DNA of 64,000 bases, taken from Pseudoroseicyclus aestuarii. GTDB lineage: Bacteria; Pseudomonadota; Alphaproteobacteria; Rhodobacterales; Rhodobacteraceae. The notes beneath the pieces are model-generated. The model was not told the origin of the DNA, made no database searches, and saw nothing but the letters and a program-made list of their open reading frames with translations. The DNA lies in contig NZ_QJTE01000004.1 in assembly GCF_003217255.1 (NCBI RefSeq), positions 1 to 64,000 on the forward strand, in the 5' to 3' direction. Shown in pieces: positions 39,103 through 47,002 of this stretch; positions within the stretch are counted from its first letter, which is position 1; each line of letters opens with the position of its first letter. A program made the position numbers and the translations under genes.

Positions 39103-39332
39103 ATTTCCCCCATGGAGGGATCGCCCATCCCAATCGATGTGTGTTCCCGATCTTAGAGGCCGCCGGCGTCCACATCAACTTTGAGCTATGTTGAAACACG
39201 ACACGGAGACTAAAGTGATCTCTTCGCACAATTCTGCTCGTTACGTTCCCAGAGGCATCGGTCTTTTTGGGTTCGAAGCGGGCCTGCGGCGTCGCAGCCG
39301 GTCGGGCACCTGGCGGACCGTAACGACCGTTG

Positions 39333-39512
39333 CTTCCGGCCCTAGGCGGCCATTCCGCACCCTACCCGGCCCCGGCCGCTATCGGTCCTCAGCGGACCTC
39401 AGCCCCCTACCCGGCCGCGGTTATTCTCGGCCCTGACCTGCCGCTCGCCAGCATACCACTGCCACCGCGTGGCTTCCCCAAACCCGACTATCATGCCATC
39501 CCGTAGCATCGA
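39333..39512. repeat. 46-bp tandem repeat array D with terminal module
   Basis: Units start at 39333 (CTTCCGGCCCTAGGCGGCC), 39379 (CTATCGGTCCTCAGCGGACC) and about 39424 (TTCTCGGCCCTGACCTGCC). The terminal module is at 39470 (TGGCTTCCCCAAACCCGAC), ending in CCGTAGCATCG. A weaker unit may lie before 39333. The flanking DNA of 39103-39708 holds no supported gene. Confidence 0.8.
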
Positions 39513-39708
39513 TTTAAAGACAGAGATCCACAGCACGGAGGGAAGCAAGCATTCGCTTTGGGAGTAGATATGGCGAAATTGATACCGATCTTCTATGCAC
39601 TGAACCACGCGCAGATTCTTATCGACTACCAGAACTAAACCAAGCTCGGCACATGCGCCTTAGCTTAAGCTTGGGCAACCGAAAAGCCAAATATCTCAGG
39701 TCTTTGCG

Positions 39709-40104
39709 ATGAAACATCAAATGACAGGAAACGCTGGGCTGTTTCACATCGCGTGGGAACTGACGCGCCGCGGTTGGATCGTGATGCCCACCGTTCGGAA
39801 TGCTCGTGGCGCTGATCTTTATGCAGCACCATTCGACAACGAAGAAGCCGTTATTCCGATCCAATCCAAGGCATTGTCAAAGCGTGCGGCGGTTCCGTTG
39901 GGGACAGACCTCGGTCGCCTGAGATCGCCATGGTGGATCATCACCTTGGGCGCAAACGATGACAATCCGGTTTGTTATGTTTTGACGCTGGACGAAGTGA
40001 AGACACTGGCATCGCGAGACAACGGAAAGAACCGAGCATACTGGCTTGAGGCAAAGGACTACAGAAAACCCGAATTCCGCGAGGCTTGGCATCGGCTAAC
40101 ATAA
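39709..40104 (+). CDS. PD-(D/E)XK nuclease-like protein, single-domain
   Basis: A 131-residue protein. HQMTGNAGLFHIAWELTRRGW is the helix before the active site, and NARGADLYAAP followed by AVIPIQSKALSK gives Asp-x(n)-Gln-x-Lys, the catalytic pattern of the PD-(D/E)XK superfamily with Gln in place of the usual Glu. GTDLGRLRSPWWIITLG and the closing YWLEAKDYRKPEFREAWHRL fit, from memory, a small family of restriction-endonuclease-like proteins found singly in proteobacterial accessory DNA. Its role (nuclease, repair or defence) is unknown. ATG 39721 is an alternative start. It follows array D and has no partner gene. Confidence 0.7.
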   Translation: MKHQMTGNAGLFHIAWELTRRGWIVMPTVRNARGADLYAAPFDNEEAVIPIQSKALSKRAAVPLGTDLGRLRSPWWIITLGANDDNPVCYVLTLDEVKTLASRDNGKNRAYWLEAKDYRKPEFREAWHRLT

Positions 40105-40390
40105 ACGGGCCACCATCAATCGAGCAGCTAACATACAGCCTTTCTACAAGGTATGGCGAAATCACCTTGGAGCAGGCGTGCGGCAGCGTCGTCCTGAACA
40201 CCCGCGAGTCTCGGTTGTCCTGAAACTTCCCGGCCCGAAGCTGCCGTTTCGAAGCCCGGTAAGGGAAGTCCGCTCGGGGACTGAAACTGCAGGTGATCGA
40301 CTATCCGCATCAACGATCTGCGGAGTTGCGGCAGGGCTTTCGGCCCGGCAGCGAGCGAAGCCTCGACCTCTCACCGTTGCTCAGGCCAGC
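40105..40390. other. Intergenic DNA with a weak repeat-family remnant
   Basis: No gene is supported. Around 40229-40256 the sequence GGCCCGAAGCTGCCGTTTCG resembles a unit of array B at 36373 (GGCCCGAAGCCGCCGTTCG), in the same orientation, so this may be a decayed fifth copy. It is a short match and could be chance. Confidence 0.35.
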
Positions 40391-40795
40391 TCATGGCCTG
40401 ACAAGCTCTGCCACGGTGAGAGCGGCGAGACGCTCTTCGAAGACCTGCCGCGCCGACTGAAGTGCGTCATTCGTGGCCGTGTTCGCGGCCCGGGCCAGCA
40501 GGCATGTGGGCTGGTCCTCGTCAGGAGCGATCGCAAAGAGCTCCGGAGAGCCGAGGGCGCTGTAAAGATCCAGCAGGGAGATCTCGCTCAAGGACCGGGA
40601 CAGGCTCCATCCGCCGCCATGCCCCTTGGTGGAGGTGAGCAGCCCCGCCTCTCGCAGCCCGGCAAGGGTGCGGCGCACGACGGTGGCGTTGGTTCCAAGC
40701 ATCATGGCGATCTCCTCAGAGGTCGCCGGGCGGTCCATGTCGGCCAGATGCAGCAAGGCATGCAGGACGCGGGGAAGACGGCTGTCGGTTCGCAT
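40391..40795 (-). CDS. Rrf2-family transcriptional regulator
   Basis: This 134-residue regulator starts at MRTDSRLPRVLHALLHLAD, with GAGAGG upstream; a longer ORF reaches 40855. It has a winged HTH (TSEEIAMMLGTNATVVRRTLAGLREAGLL) and the glycine wing STKGHGGGWSLSR typical of Rrf2. The single Cys in QPTCLLARA could sense thiol stress; the three-Cys cluster ligands of IscR/NsrR are absent. It is divergent from the MFS-methyltransferase operon and likely controls it through the roughly 100-bp gap. Confidence 0.88.
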   Translation of the reverse strand: MRTDSRLPRVLHALLHLADMDRPATSEEIAMMLGTNATVVRRTLAGLREAGLLTSTKGHGGGWSLSRSLSEISLLDLYSALGSPELFAIAPDEDQPTCLLARAANTATNDALQSARQVFEERLAALTVAELVRP

Positions 40796-40897
40796 GGCAC
40801 CTCTCATGATACTTTCGATGATGCGAGAATTGATCGCCCACCGATTACGTGTCATACGATGTTACGAAAGATTCGACCCAGATACCAGAGTTCAGAC

Positions 40898-42292
40898 ATG
40901 ACCGTGCCCACTCCGCGGGCCCGATGGCTTGCCATGGGGTTCCTCTGCCTTGGCAGCTTCATCAACCTCCTCGACGTGACCATCGTCACCGTCGCCCTTC
41001 CGCGCATTCAGTCCGACCTGGCGGCCACGCCGACACAGCTGGAATGGGTGGCGGCGATCTACGTGCTGGCGCTGGCGGCGGGGCTTTTGCCCATGGGACG
41101 GTTCGGGGACAGCTGGGGGCGCAAGCACCTCTTCATCTGGGGGATAATCGGCTTCACCCTCGCCTCCGCGGCCTGCGCAGGGGCGTCGAGCATCACCATG
41201 CTGATCACCGCGCGCCTGGCGCAGGGGCTGTCAGCGGCGGTGATGGTGCCGCAAGTGCTGGCCATCCTGAACGTGACCTTCCCGCCAGAGGAGAAGGCCC
41301 GCGTCTTCGGCCTGTTCGCGGCGGTGTCCAGCCTTGCATCGGTCGCCGGACCGGTGCTCGGTGGCGGGCTCATCGCGCTCGATCCCTGGGGCCTGGACTG
41401 GCGCGCCATCTTCATCGTGAACCTCCCCTTGGGGATCCTGGCCGTCCTGGGCGCGATGCTCACGGTGCCAAGAGACCGAGGCCTGTCGCAGGCGGTGGAC
41501 TGGACCGGCACGGCGCTCTTCGCGCTGACGACGGTCTGCCTTGTCCTGCCCCTGGTCGAGGGGCGTGCGATGGGCTGGCCATGGCCGATCCTCGCACTCC
41601 TTGTCGCATCCATACCGCTGGCCGGATTGACCCTGCGCCACATGCTGCAGCGGGATCGTCGCGGCCGGACAGCCCTGATCCCCGGCAGTCTCTTGCTGAA
41701 TGCCGCCTTCCTGCAGGGCCTCTGCCGGGTCGTCTTCGTGTTCTCCGGCATTCCCGGCTTCTTCCTCGTGCTGACGGTCTACCTGCAGTCGATCCTCGGC
41801 CTGACGCCGCTGCAAAGCGGGCTTTCCACGGCAGCCTTTCCGGTGGGGGTCATGGCGGCCTCGATGAATGCGAGGCGCCTGGGCGATTGGCCGCTGCCGC
41901 GACGGATCGGGGTTGGCGCGGGGCTCCTCGTGGCGGGCATGGTGCTGACGGCCCTGGTGCTGCTGCAGGTCGGAGCCGGCCTTGCGCCCTGGCACCTTAC
42001 CGTCCCACTCCTTGTCTGCGGCCTCGGGATGGGAACGGTCGTGGTGGCCCTGTTCCAGTCCGTGATGGCGACGGCCGCCACGGCAGACTCCGGCGCGGCT
42101 TCGGGCGCCTTGCAGGCGTTCCAGCAGATCGGGGCGGCGCTGGGTATCGCGATCGTCGCCGGCATCTACTTCGGCCTTTCGGCGAGGGAGGCTCCTCTCC
42201 CTGCCATGATTGCCGCCTGTCTTTATCCGATGATCCTCTTCGCGCTCCTTGGCCTGGGCAGCCTGCGCAAAAACGGAAGGAAAACCACGTGA
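40898..42292 (+). CDS. MFS exporter, DHA2-like 14-helix family
   Basis: A 464-residue inner-membrane drug/proton antiporter type. The first helix has FLCLGSFINLLDVTIVTVALP, the DHA2 signature with the conserved Asp. GRFGDSWGRKHLF is motif A, and VASVAGPVLGGGLIAL-like residues near 135-150 form motif C of exporters. Fourteen hydrophobic segments fit. The stop overlaps a GTG start of the methyltransferase. With the divergent Rrf2 regulator the set looks like an inducible resistance or export unit. Confidence 0.9.
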   Translation: MTVPTPRARWLAMGFLCLGSFINLLDVTIVTVALPRIQSDLAATPTQLEWVAAIYVLALAAGLLPMGRFGDSWGRKHLFIWGIIGFTLASAACAGASSITMLITARLAQGLSAAVMVPQVLAILNVTFPPEEKARVFGLFAAVSSLASVAGPVLGGGLIALDPWGLDWRAIFIVNLPLGILAVLGAMLTVPRDRGLSQAVDWTGTALFALTTVCLVLPLVEGRAMGWPWPILALLVASIPLAGLTLRHMLQRDRRGRTALIPGSLLLNAAFLQGLCRVVFVFSGIPGFFLVLTVYLQSILGLTPLQSGLSTAAFPVGVMAASMNARRLGDWPLPRRIGVGAGLLVAGMVLTALVLLQVGAGLAPWHLTVPLLVCGLGMGTVVVALFQSVMATAATADSGAASGALQAFQQIGAALGIAIVAGIYFGLSAREAPLPAMIAACLYPMILFALLGLGSLRKNGRKTT

Positions 42293-42924
42293 CGCCGACC
42301 ATACTCGAGAGCGACACCGCGGAGAGCTTCTGGGATCGCCACTGGTCCGGCATGACCCGGCCGAGCAGTGGAACCCCCTCAGCAGCGCTGGAGCGCCTCG
42401 TCGCCGGGCGCCCTGCCGGCCGCGCCGTCGACCTTGGCTGCGGGCGTGGCGACGATGCGATCTGGCTTGCGAGAAACGGATGGCAGGTGGTTGCCGTCGA
42501 TGTCTCGCAGGCAGCCCTCGATACGGTGAGGCGCAGCGCCGAGGCCGCCGGGGTCGGAAGGCAGATCACCTGCTCGCGTCACGACCTTTCCACAATGCTG
42601 CCCGACCGCCCGTTCGATCTGGTTCTGTCGATGTTCACCCATACGCCGCTGGAGTTTGACCGTACCGCCCTGCTTCGCGCCGCGGCGACCCTCGTGGCGC
42701 CAGGGGGCCTTCTTTTGATCGCGGGGCACGGAAGCCTTGCGCCTTGGGCCTGGAGCGATCCGGAGATACAGCTCCCCAAGGCGCAGGACGTGGCTGACGC
42801 CCTGGCGCTGCCCGATTGGACCGTGATCGAGATCGCGGACCACCCGCGCGAGGCGCGCGGTCCCGATGGCCAGGTTGCGCAGGTGCTTGACAGTGTTACC
42901 GCCCTGGAACGCCCAGTCGGTTAG
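42289..42924 (+). CDS. Class I SAM-dependent methyltransferase, GTG start
   Basis: This 211-residue protein begins at GTG overlapping the MFS stop (GTGA), with GGAAGGA upstream. AVDLGCGRGDDAIWLARNGW is the SAM-binding motif I, VVAVDVSQAAL is motif II and FDLVLSMFTHTP is the post-motif region. FWDRHWSG at the N-terminus resembles TehB/thiol-methyltransferase-like proteins, so it may modify a small toxic compound that the MFS exports. The substrate is not known. Confidence 0.88.
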   Translation: MTPTILESDTAESFWDRHWSGMTRPSSGTPSAALERLVAGRPAGRAVDLGCGRGDDAIWLARNGWQVVAVDVSQAALDTVRRSAEAAGVGRQITCSRHDLSTMLPDRPFDLVLSMFTHTPLEFDRTALLRAAATLVAPGGLLLIAGHGSLAPWAWSDPEIQLPKAQDVADALALPDWTVIEIADHPREARGPDGQVAQVLDSVTALERPVG

Positions 42925-43055
42925 GCGTTTCAGCTAAGGCCGAGGAGCGCGATTTCCGCCCCGGGATGCAGGGAGTTATCCTCCTTTCAACAGGGACTTC
43001 GCGTCACCAGTCGGCATCATACTCGCAGTCACCCCAGCAGCACCTCGCTTCGGCC

Positions 43056-43736
43056 CTAGCTTTCGCGAAATCTGTACCCGATCCCCGGCTCGGTGAAGAT
43101 CCAGACCGGATCGGCCGCGCTGTCGCCCAGCTTGGCGCGCAGCTGGCGGATGAAGACGCGCAGGTACTGGCTGTCCTCGGCATGGGCGGGCCCCCAGACC
43201 CGCTGCAGCGCCATGCGCTGCGTGACCAGCCGCCCGGCATGCGAGGCCAGCAGCCAGAGCAGGTCGAACTCCTTCGGTGTCAGGGAAAGGGGCTGGCCGC
43301 CCAGGCGCACGGAATGCTGCGCCGCGTCGAGCAGCAGGTCGCCGATCTCGATCCGGGCGGCGGTCTCCGTCTCGGCGGTCTTGTTGCGCAGCAGTGCCCG
43401 CAGCCGGGCGAGCAACTCTCGTGTGCCGAAGGGCTTGGTGACGTAGTCCTGCGCCCCGAGATCGAGGGCGGCGACCTTCTGGTCTTCTTCCGCGCGGACC
43501 GAGAGCACCAGCACGGGCACCTCGGACCAGCCGCGGATCTCGCGCAGGACCTCGGTGCCGTCGCGGTCCGGCAGGCCGAGGTCGAGGATCACCGCATCGG
43601 GCGCGCTCGTCGCTGCCCGGCCTGCCCCCTCGCGGGCCGTGGAGGCCTCGGTCACGGCATGGCCCTCGGCCTCCAGCGCGATCCGCAGGAAGCGCCTGAT
43701 CTGGGGTTCGTCGTCGATGACGAGAATGCGGGCCAT
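43056..43736 (-). CDS. kdpE: Response regulator KdpE
   Basis: A 226-residue OmpR-type regulator that activates kdpFABC on low K+ or osmotic stress. The receiver domain has the phospho-acceptor Asp in VILDLGLPD (near 52), the acidic pair in VIDDEPQ and Lys in YVTKPFG. The C-terminal winged HTH includes LSLTPKEFDLLWLLASHAG and YLRVFIRQLRAKLG. Its ATG overlaps the kdpD stop. It ends the seven-gene kdp transcription order. Confidence 0.96.
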   Translation of the reverse strand: MARILVIDDEPQIRRFLRIALEAEGHAVTEASTAREGAGRAATSAPDAVILDLGLPDRDGTEVLREIRGWSEVPVLVLSVRAEEDQKVAALDLGAQDYVTKPFGTRELLARLRALLRNKTAETETAARIEIGDLLLDAAQHSVRLGGQPLSLTPKEFDLLWLLASHAGRLVTQRMALQRVWGPAHAEDSQYLRVFIRQLRAKLGDSAADPVWIFTEPGIGYRFRES

Positions 43737-46417
43737 CACAGCTCCGGGTTGGAGAGCGGCAGCCTGAGAACGATGGTCGTCCCGCTGCCGCCCGACGTCG
43801 TGGCCTCTGCGCGGATGCGGCCGCCATGAGCCTCGACGATGCCCCGCGCGATGGCAAGGCCGAGGCCGGTCCCCGCCCGCTGCGCATCGCCCGAGGCGAC
43901 GCGGTAGAACATCTCGAAGACCCGGCTGCGCGCCTCGGGCGGGATACCTGGCCCGTGGTCCGCGATCGCCAGCTCCATCGCCGCGCCGTCGACCCGCGCC
44001 GTCATCGCGATCGCCGTGCCCGCCCGCGCATGCTTGGCGGCGTTGTCGAGCACGTTGACCAGCACCTGTTCGATCAGGATCGGATCGACCTCGATGCTGG
44101 GCAGGTCCTCGGGGATCGTTACCGCCACCTCGAGATGCGCCAGCACCCCGCGCAGGCGGCGCCGCGCATTGCCGACGATCTCCGACAGGTCGGCGGCCAC
44201 CCGGCGCGGGGTCAGCGCGCCGTGGCTGAGGCGCGTCATGTCGAGAAGGTTCTGGATGTAGCGATCCAGCCGCTCCCCCTCCTCGCGGATGGTGACGGCC
44301 AGTTCCTGGCGCAACTCCGGCGCAAGCCCCACCTCCGGCTCGGAGAGGGAGGAGGCCGCGCCGATGATGCTGACGAGCGGCGTGCGCAGGTCGTGACTGA
44401 CCGAGGACAGCAGCGCCGAGCGCAACCGCTCCGTCTCGGACGAGAGGCGCGCGGTCTGCAGCGCCTCGTTCAGGTCGGTGCGCTCGAAGGCGAGAGCGAG
44501 CTGGCTGGTAAAGGCCTCGAGCAGGCGGCGATCCTCGGCATCCGGCCGGTGCCCGTCGCCGGACCGCAGGCCCAGCGCGGCCAGCACCCCCTCGCCGGCG
44601 CGGACGGGCAGGAACAGCCATTGGCTGGACGACAGGGTGTCGGTGCCGCGGCCCGAAGGCTCCCCCTTCTCGAGGGTGTAGCGCCCCGCGGTCAGGTCGC
44701 GCATGTCCAGCGGCGTGGCGCCGGCATCCGCGGCGATGGTGTCGATCCGGCCGTCCTGCTGCCGCAGCATCAGCGCCGTCAGATCCATGGCAGTGGCGAT
44801 CTGCTCGATCCCTGCGCGGGCCACCGCCTCGGACGAGGGGGCGACGGCGATCCGGCGGGCGAAATCGTGCAGGATGGTGATCCGCGTCACGCTGTCGCGC
44901 AGCGCCAGGGCCCGCGCCCGCAGCCGGGCGGCGAGGTTCCCGGTGACGATGGAGGCCACGAGGAACAGCCCAAGCGTTACCAGCTCTGTCTGGCGCATGA
45001 CGCGGAAGGTCAGGCGCGGCTCGGTGAAGAGGAAGTTGTAGCCCACGAAGCCGAGGGCCGAGGCCGCGATGGAGGGGCCGAGGCCGTAGATCGAGGCGAC
45101 GACGATCACGCCGGTCATGAAGACCAGCGAAAGCGCCGTGACGGGCAGCACCGCCTCGAGCGCCATGGCCGCCGCCGTGAAGGCCAGCATGACCAGCATC
45201 GCGCGCAGGTAGGTCCCTGCCCCGGCCTGCGGCGCCCAGAGCGCGGGGCGGCGCGTGGCCCTCGGCCCCTCCTGCGCGGGATCGGCGATCAGGGTGATCT
45301 CGAAATCGCGTGCGCCCTCGACCGTTCTGGCGGCGACATCCTCGCCCAGGCGCAGGCCCGCCCAGCCCCGCTCGCGCCCCCGTCCCAGCACGATCCGGCT
45401 GGCGTTGATGCGCCTCGCATGTTCGAGGATGGTGGCGGCGACGCTGTCGCCAACGCGCAGCGTCGTGGTCTCGGCGCCCAGACGCTCGGCCAGCAGCAGC
45501 GCGGCGGCAAGGCGGTCGCGCTCTGCCCCGCCCATGGCGTCGCTGCGGTCGGTGGCGACATGCAGCGCGACCCAGCCCACCCGCGCGCGGTCGGCCATCC
45601 GCTTGCCCGCGCGCAGCACCTCGCCCGAGGCCGGGCCGCTGCCGAGGCAGACGAGGATGCGTTCCTGCACCGGCCATGGGCCGCTGGTCGCGGTGGAGCG
45701 CATGTGCCGCATCAGCTGCGCATCCACCCGGTCGGCGGCGGCGCGCATCGCCAGTTCGCGCAGGGCGGTCAGGTTGCCCTTCGAGAAGAAGTTCTGCACC
45801 GCCCGCGCCGCCTGGTCCTGCACGTAGACCTTGCCGGCGCGCAGGCGCTCCAGCAGATCCTCGGGCGGCAGGTCGATCAGCTCGATCTCGTCGGCCTGCT
45901 CAAGCAGGCGGTCGGGCACCGTCTCGCGCACCTTCACGCCCGAGATGCGGGCCACGCGGTCGTTCATCGTCTCGAGGTGCTGGACGTTCAGCGTGGTATA
46001 GACGTCGATCCCGGCGGCGAGCACGTCCTCCAGATCCTGCCAGCGCTTGGCATGGCGGCTGCCGGGGACGTTGCTATGGGCCAGCTCGTCGATCAGCGCG
46101 AGGTCGGGGTGCCTCTCGATCAGCGCCTCGAGGTCCATCTCGTGCAGGATCCGCTCGCGGTAGAGGTGCGAGCGTTTCGGGATCACCTCGAGGCCGGCGA
46201 GCAGGCTTTCGGTCTCGATGCGGCCATGGGTCTCGACCACCCCGGCCACCACGTCCAGCCCCTCGGCCGCCCGGCGCCGCGCCGTCTCCAGCATGGCGTA
46301 GGTCTTGCCGACGCCCGGCGCAGCGCCGAGGAAGATCTTGAGCCTGCCGCGCCCGCTGCCGCCCGCCTCTTCGAGAAGCGCATCGGGATCGGGGCGCGTC
46401 TCGCGCGGGGCTGTCAT
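43736..46417 (-). CDS. kdpD: Sensor histidine kinase KdpD
   Basis: An 893-residue membrane sensor for potassium limitation. The N-terminal KdpD domain has the ATP-binding loop FLGAAPGVGKTYAML (about 29-43). A universal-stress-like domain follows (ERILVCLGSGPASGEVLRAG, about 250-380), then four membrane helices (about 395-490), a GAF region, the phospho-acceptor His in SSVSHDLRTPL (about 672), and an ATPase domain with NVLDNAAKHA, DHGPGIP and GTGLGLAI. The start lies one base after the kdpC stop. Confidence 0.97.
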   Translation of the reverse strand: MTAPRETRPDPDALLEEAGGSGRGRLKIFLGAAPGVGKTYAMLETARRRAAEGLDVVAGVVETHGRIETESLLAGLEVIPKRSHLYRERILHEMDLEALIERHPDLALIDELAHSNVPGSRHAKRWQDLEDVLAAGIDVYTTLNVQHLETMNDRVARISGVKVRETVPDRLLEQADEIELIDLPPEDLLERLRAGKVYVQDQAARAVQNFFSKGNLTALRELAMRAAADRVDAQLMRHMRSTATSGPWPVQERILVCLGSGPASGEVLRAGKRMADRARVGWVALHVATDRSDAMGGAERDRLAAALLLAERLGAETTTLRVGDSVAATILEHARRINASRIVLGRGRERGWAGLRLGEDVAARTVEGARDFEITLIADPAQEGPRATRRPALWAPQAGAGTYLRAMLVMLAFTAAAMALEAVLPVTALSLVFMTGVIVVASIYGLGPSIAASALGFVGYNFLFTEPRLTFRVMRQTELVTLGLFLVASIVTGNLAARLRARALALRDSVTRITILHDFARRIAVAPSSEAVARAGIEQIATAMDLTALMLRQQDGRIDTIAADAGATPLDMRDLTAGRYTLEKGEPSGRGTDTLSSSQWLFLPVRAGEGVLAALGLRSGDGHRPDAEDRRLLEAFTSQLALAFERTDLNEALQTARLSSETERLRSALLSSVSHDLRTPLVSIIGAASSLSEPEVGLAPELRQELAVTIREEGERLDRYIQNLLDMTRLSHGALTPRRVAADLSEIVGNARRRLRGVLAHLEVAVTIPEDLPSIEVDPILIEQVLVNVLDNAAKHARAGTAIAMTARVDGAAMELAIADHGPGIPPEARSRVFEMFYRVASGDAQRAGTGLGLAIARGIVEAHGGRIRAEATTSGGSGTTIVLRLPLSNPEL

Positions 46418-46418
46418 G

Positions 46419-46991
46419 TCACCCGGCGTCCCGCGGCAGGGCCGCGTCGAGCGCGCGGTTCGCGCCCAGCACGTCGACATGCGCCGGCCCGAAAAGGCCG
46501 AGCCAGGGGCCGGTCGTCGCCTGATCGAGGATGCGCAGCACCTCGGCCGTCTCGGCGCCGCGCGCCGCGGCGATGCGCGCCGCCTGCCCGCGGGCATTCT
46601 CGGGCGAAATGTCGGGATCGAGCCCGCTGGCCGAGGCGGTGACAGCATCGAGCGGCACTGCCTTCTGCCCCGTCTCGCGGCGCCAGTCCGCCGCGCGATT
46701 CTGCACCGCCTCCAGCAGGGCGGGTGCGCTTGGGCCGAAGTTCGATGCGCCGGCGGCAGCGGCATCGTAGTCCACCGCCGAGGGACGGGGATGCAGGTAC
46801 TCGGGCGCCGCGAAGGCCTGACCGATGAGGGCGGAGCCGACGACCCTGCCCTCCTGCTCGACAAGGCTGCCGCTCGCGCGCCAGGGCATGGCGGCCTGCG
46901 CGATGCCGGTCAGCGCGAGGGGATAGGCAAGGCCTGTCATCAGGGTCATCAGGGCCAGAAGCACCAGGGCGGGGCGAAGGATCGTGGTCAT
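46419..46991 (-). CDS. kdpC: Potassium-transporting ATPase subunit C
   Basis: A 190-residue subunit with one N-terminal membrane helix (LVLLALMTLMTGLAYPLALTG) and a periplasmic domain. YLHPRPSAVDYDAAAAGASN and ASASGLDPDISPENARGQAARIA are the conserved blocks. It stabilises the KdpFABC complex. It follows kdpB by 11 bp and is followed directly by kdpD. Confidence 0.97.
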   Translation of the reverse strand: MTTILRPALVLLALMTLMTGLAYPLALTGIAQAAMPWRASGSLVEQEGRVVGSALIGQAFAAPEYLHPRPSAVDYDAAAAGASNFGPSAPALLEAVQNRAADWRRETGQKAVPLDAVTASASGLDPDISPENARGQAARIAAARGAETAEVLRILDQATTGPWLGLFGPAHVDVLGANRALDAALPRDAG

Positions 46992-47002
46992 GACTGCTTA
47001 CC

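Noticed and set aside
40178-40390. Start of a longer MFS ORF reading from 40178
   Set aside because: The upstream part crosses the divergent Rrf2 gene and non-coding DNA; the MFS family begins at 40898.
43826-46642. Long open frame antisense to kdpD/kdpC
   Set aside because: A shadow of well-supported kdp genes with no start signal.
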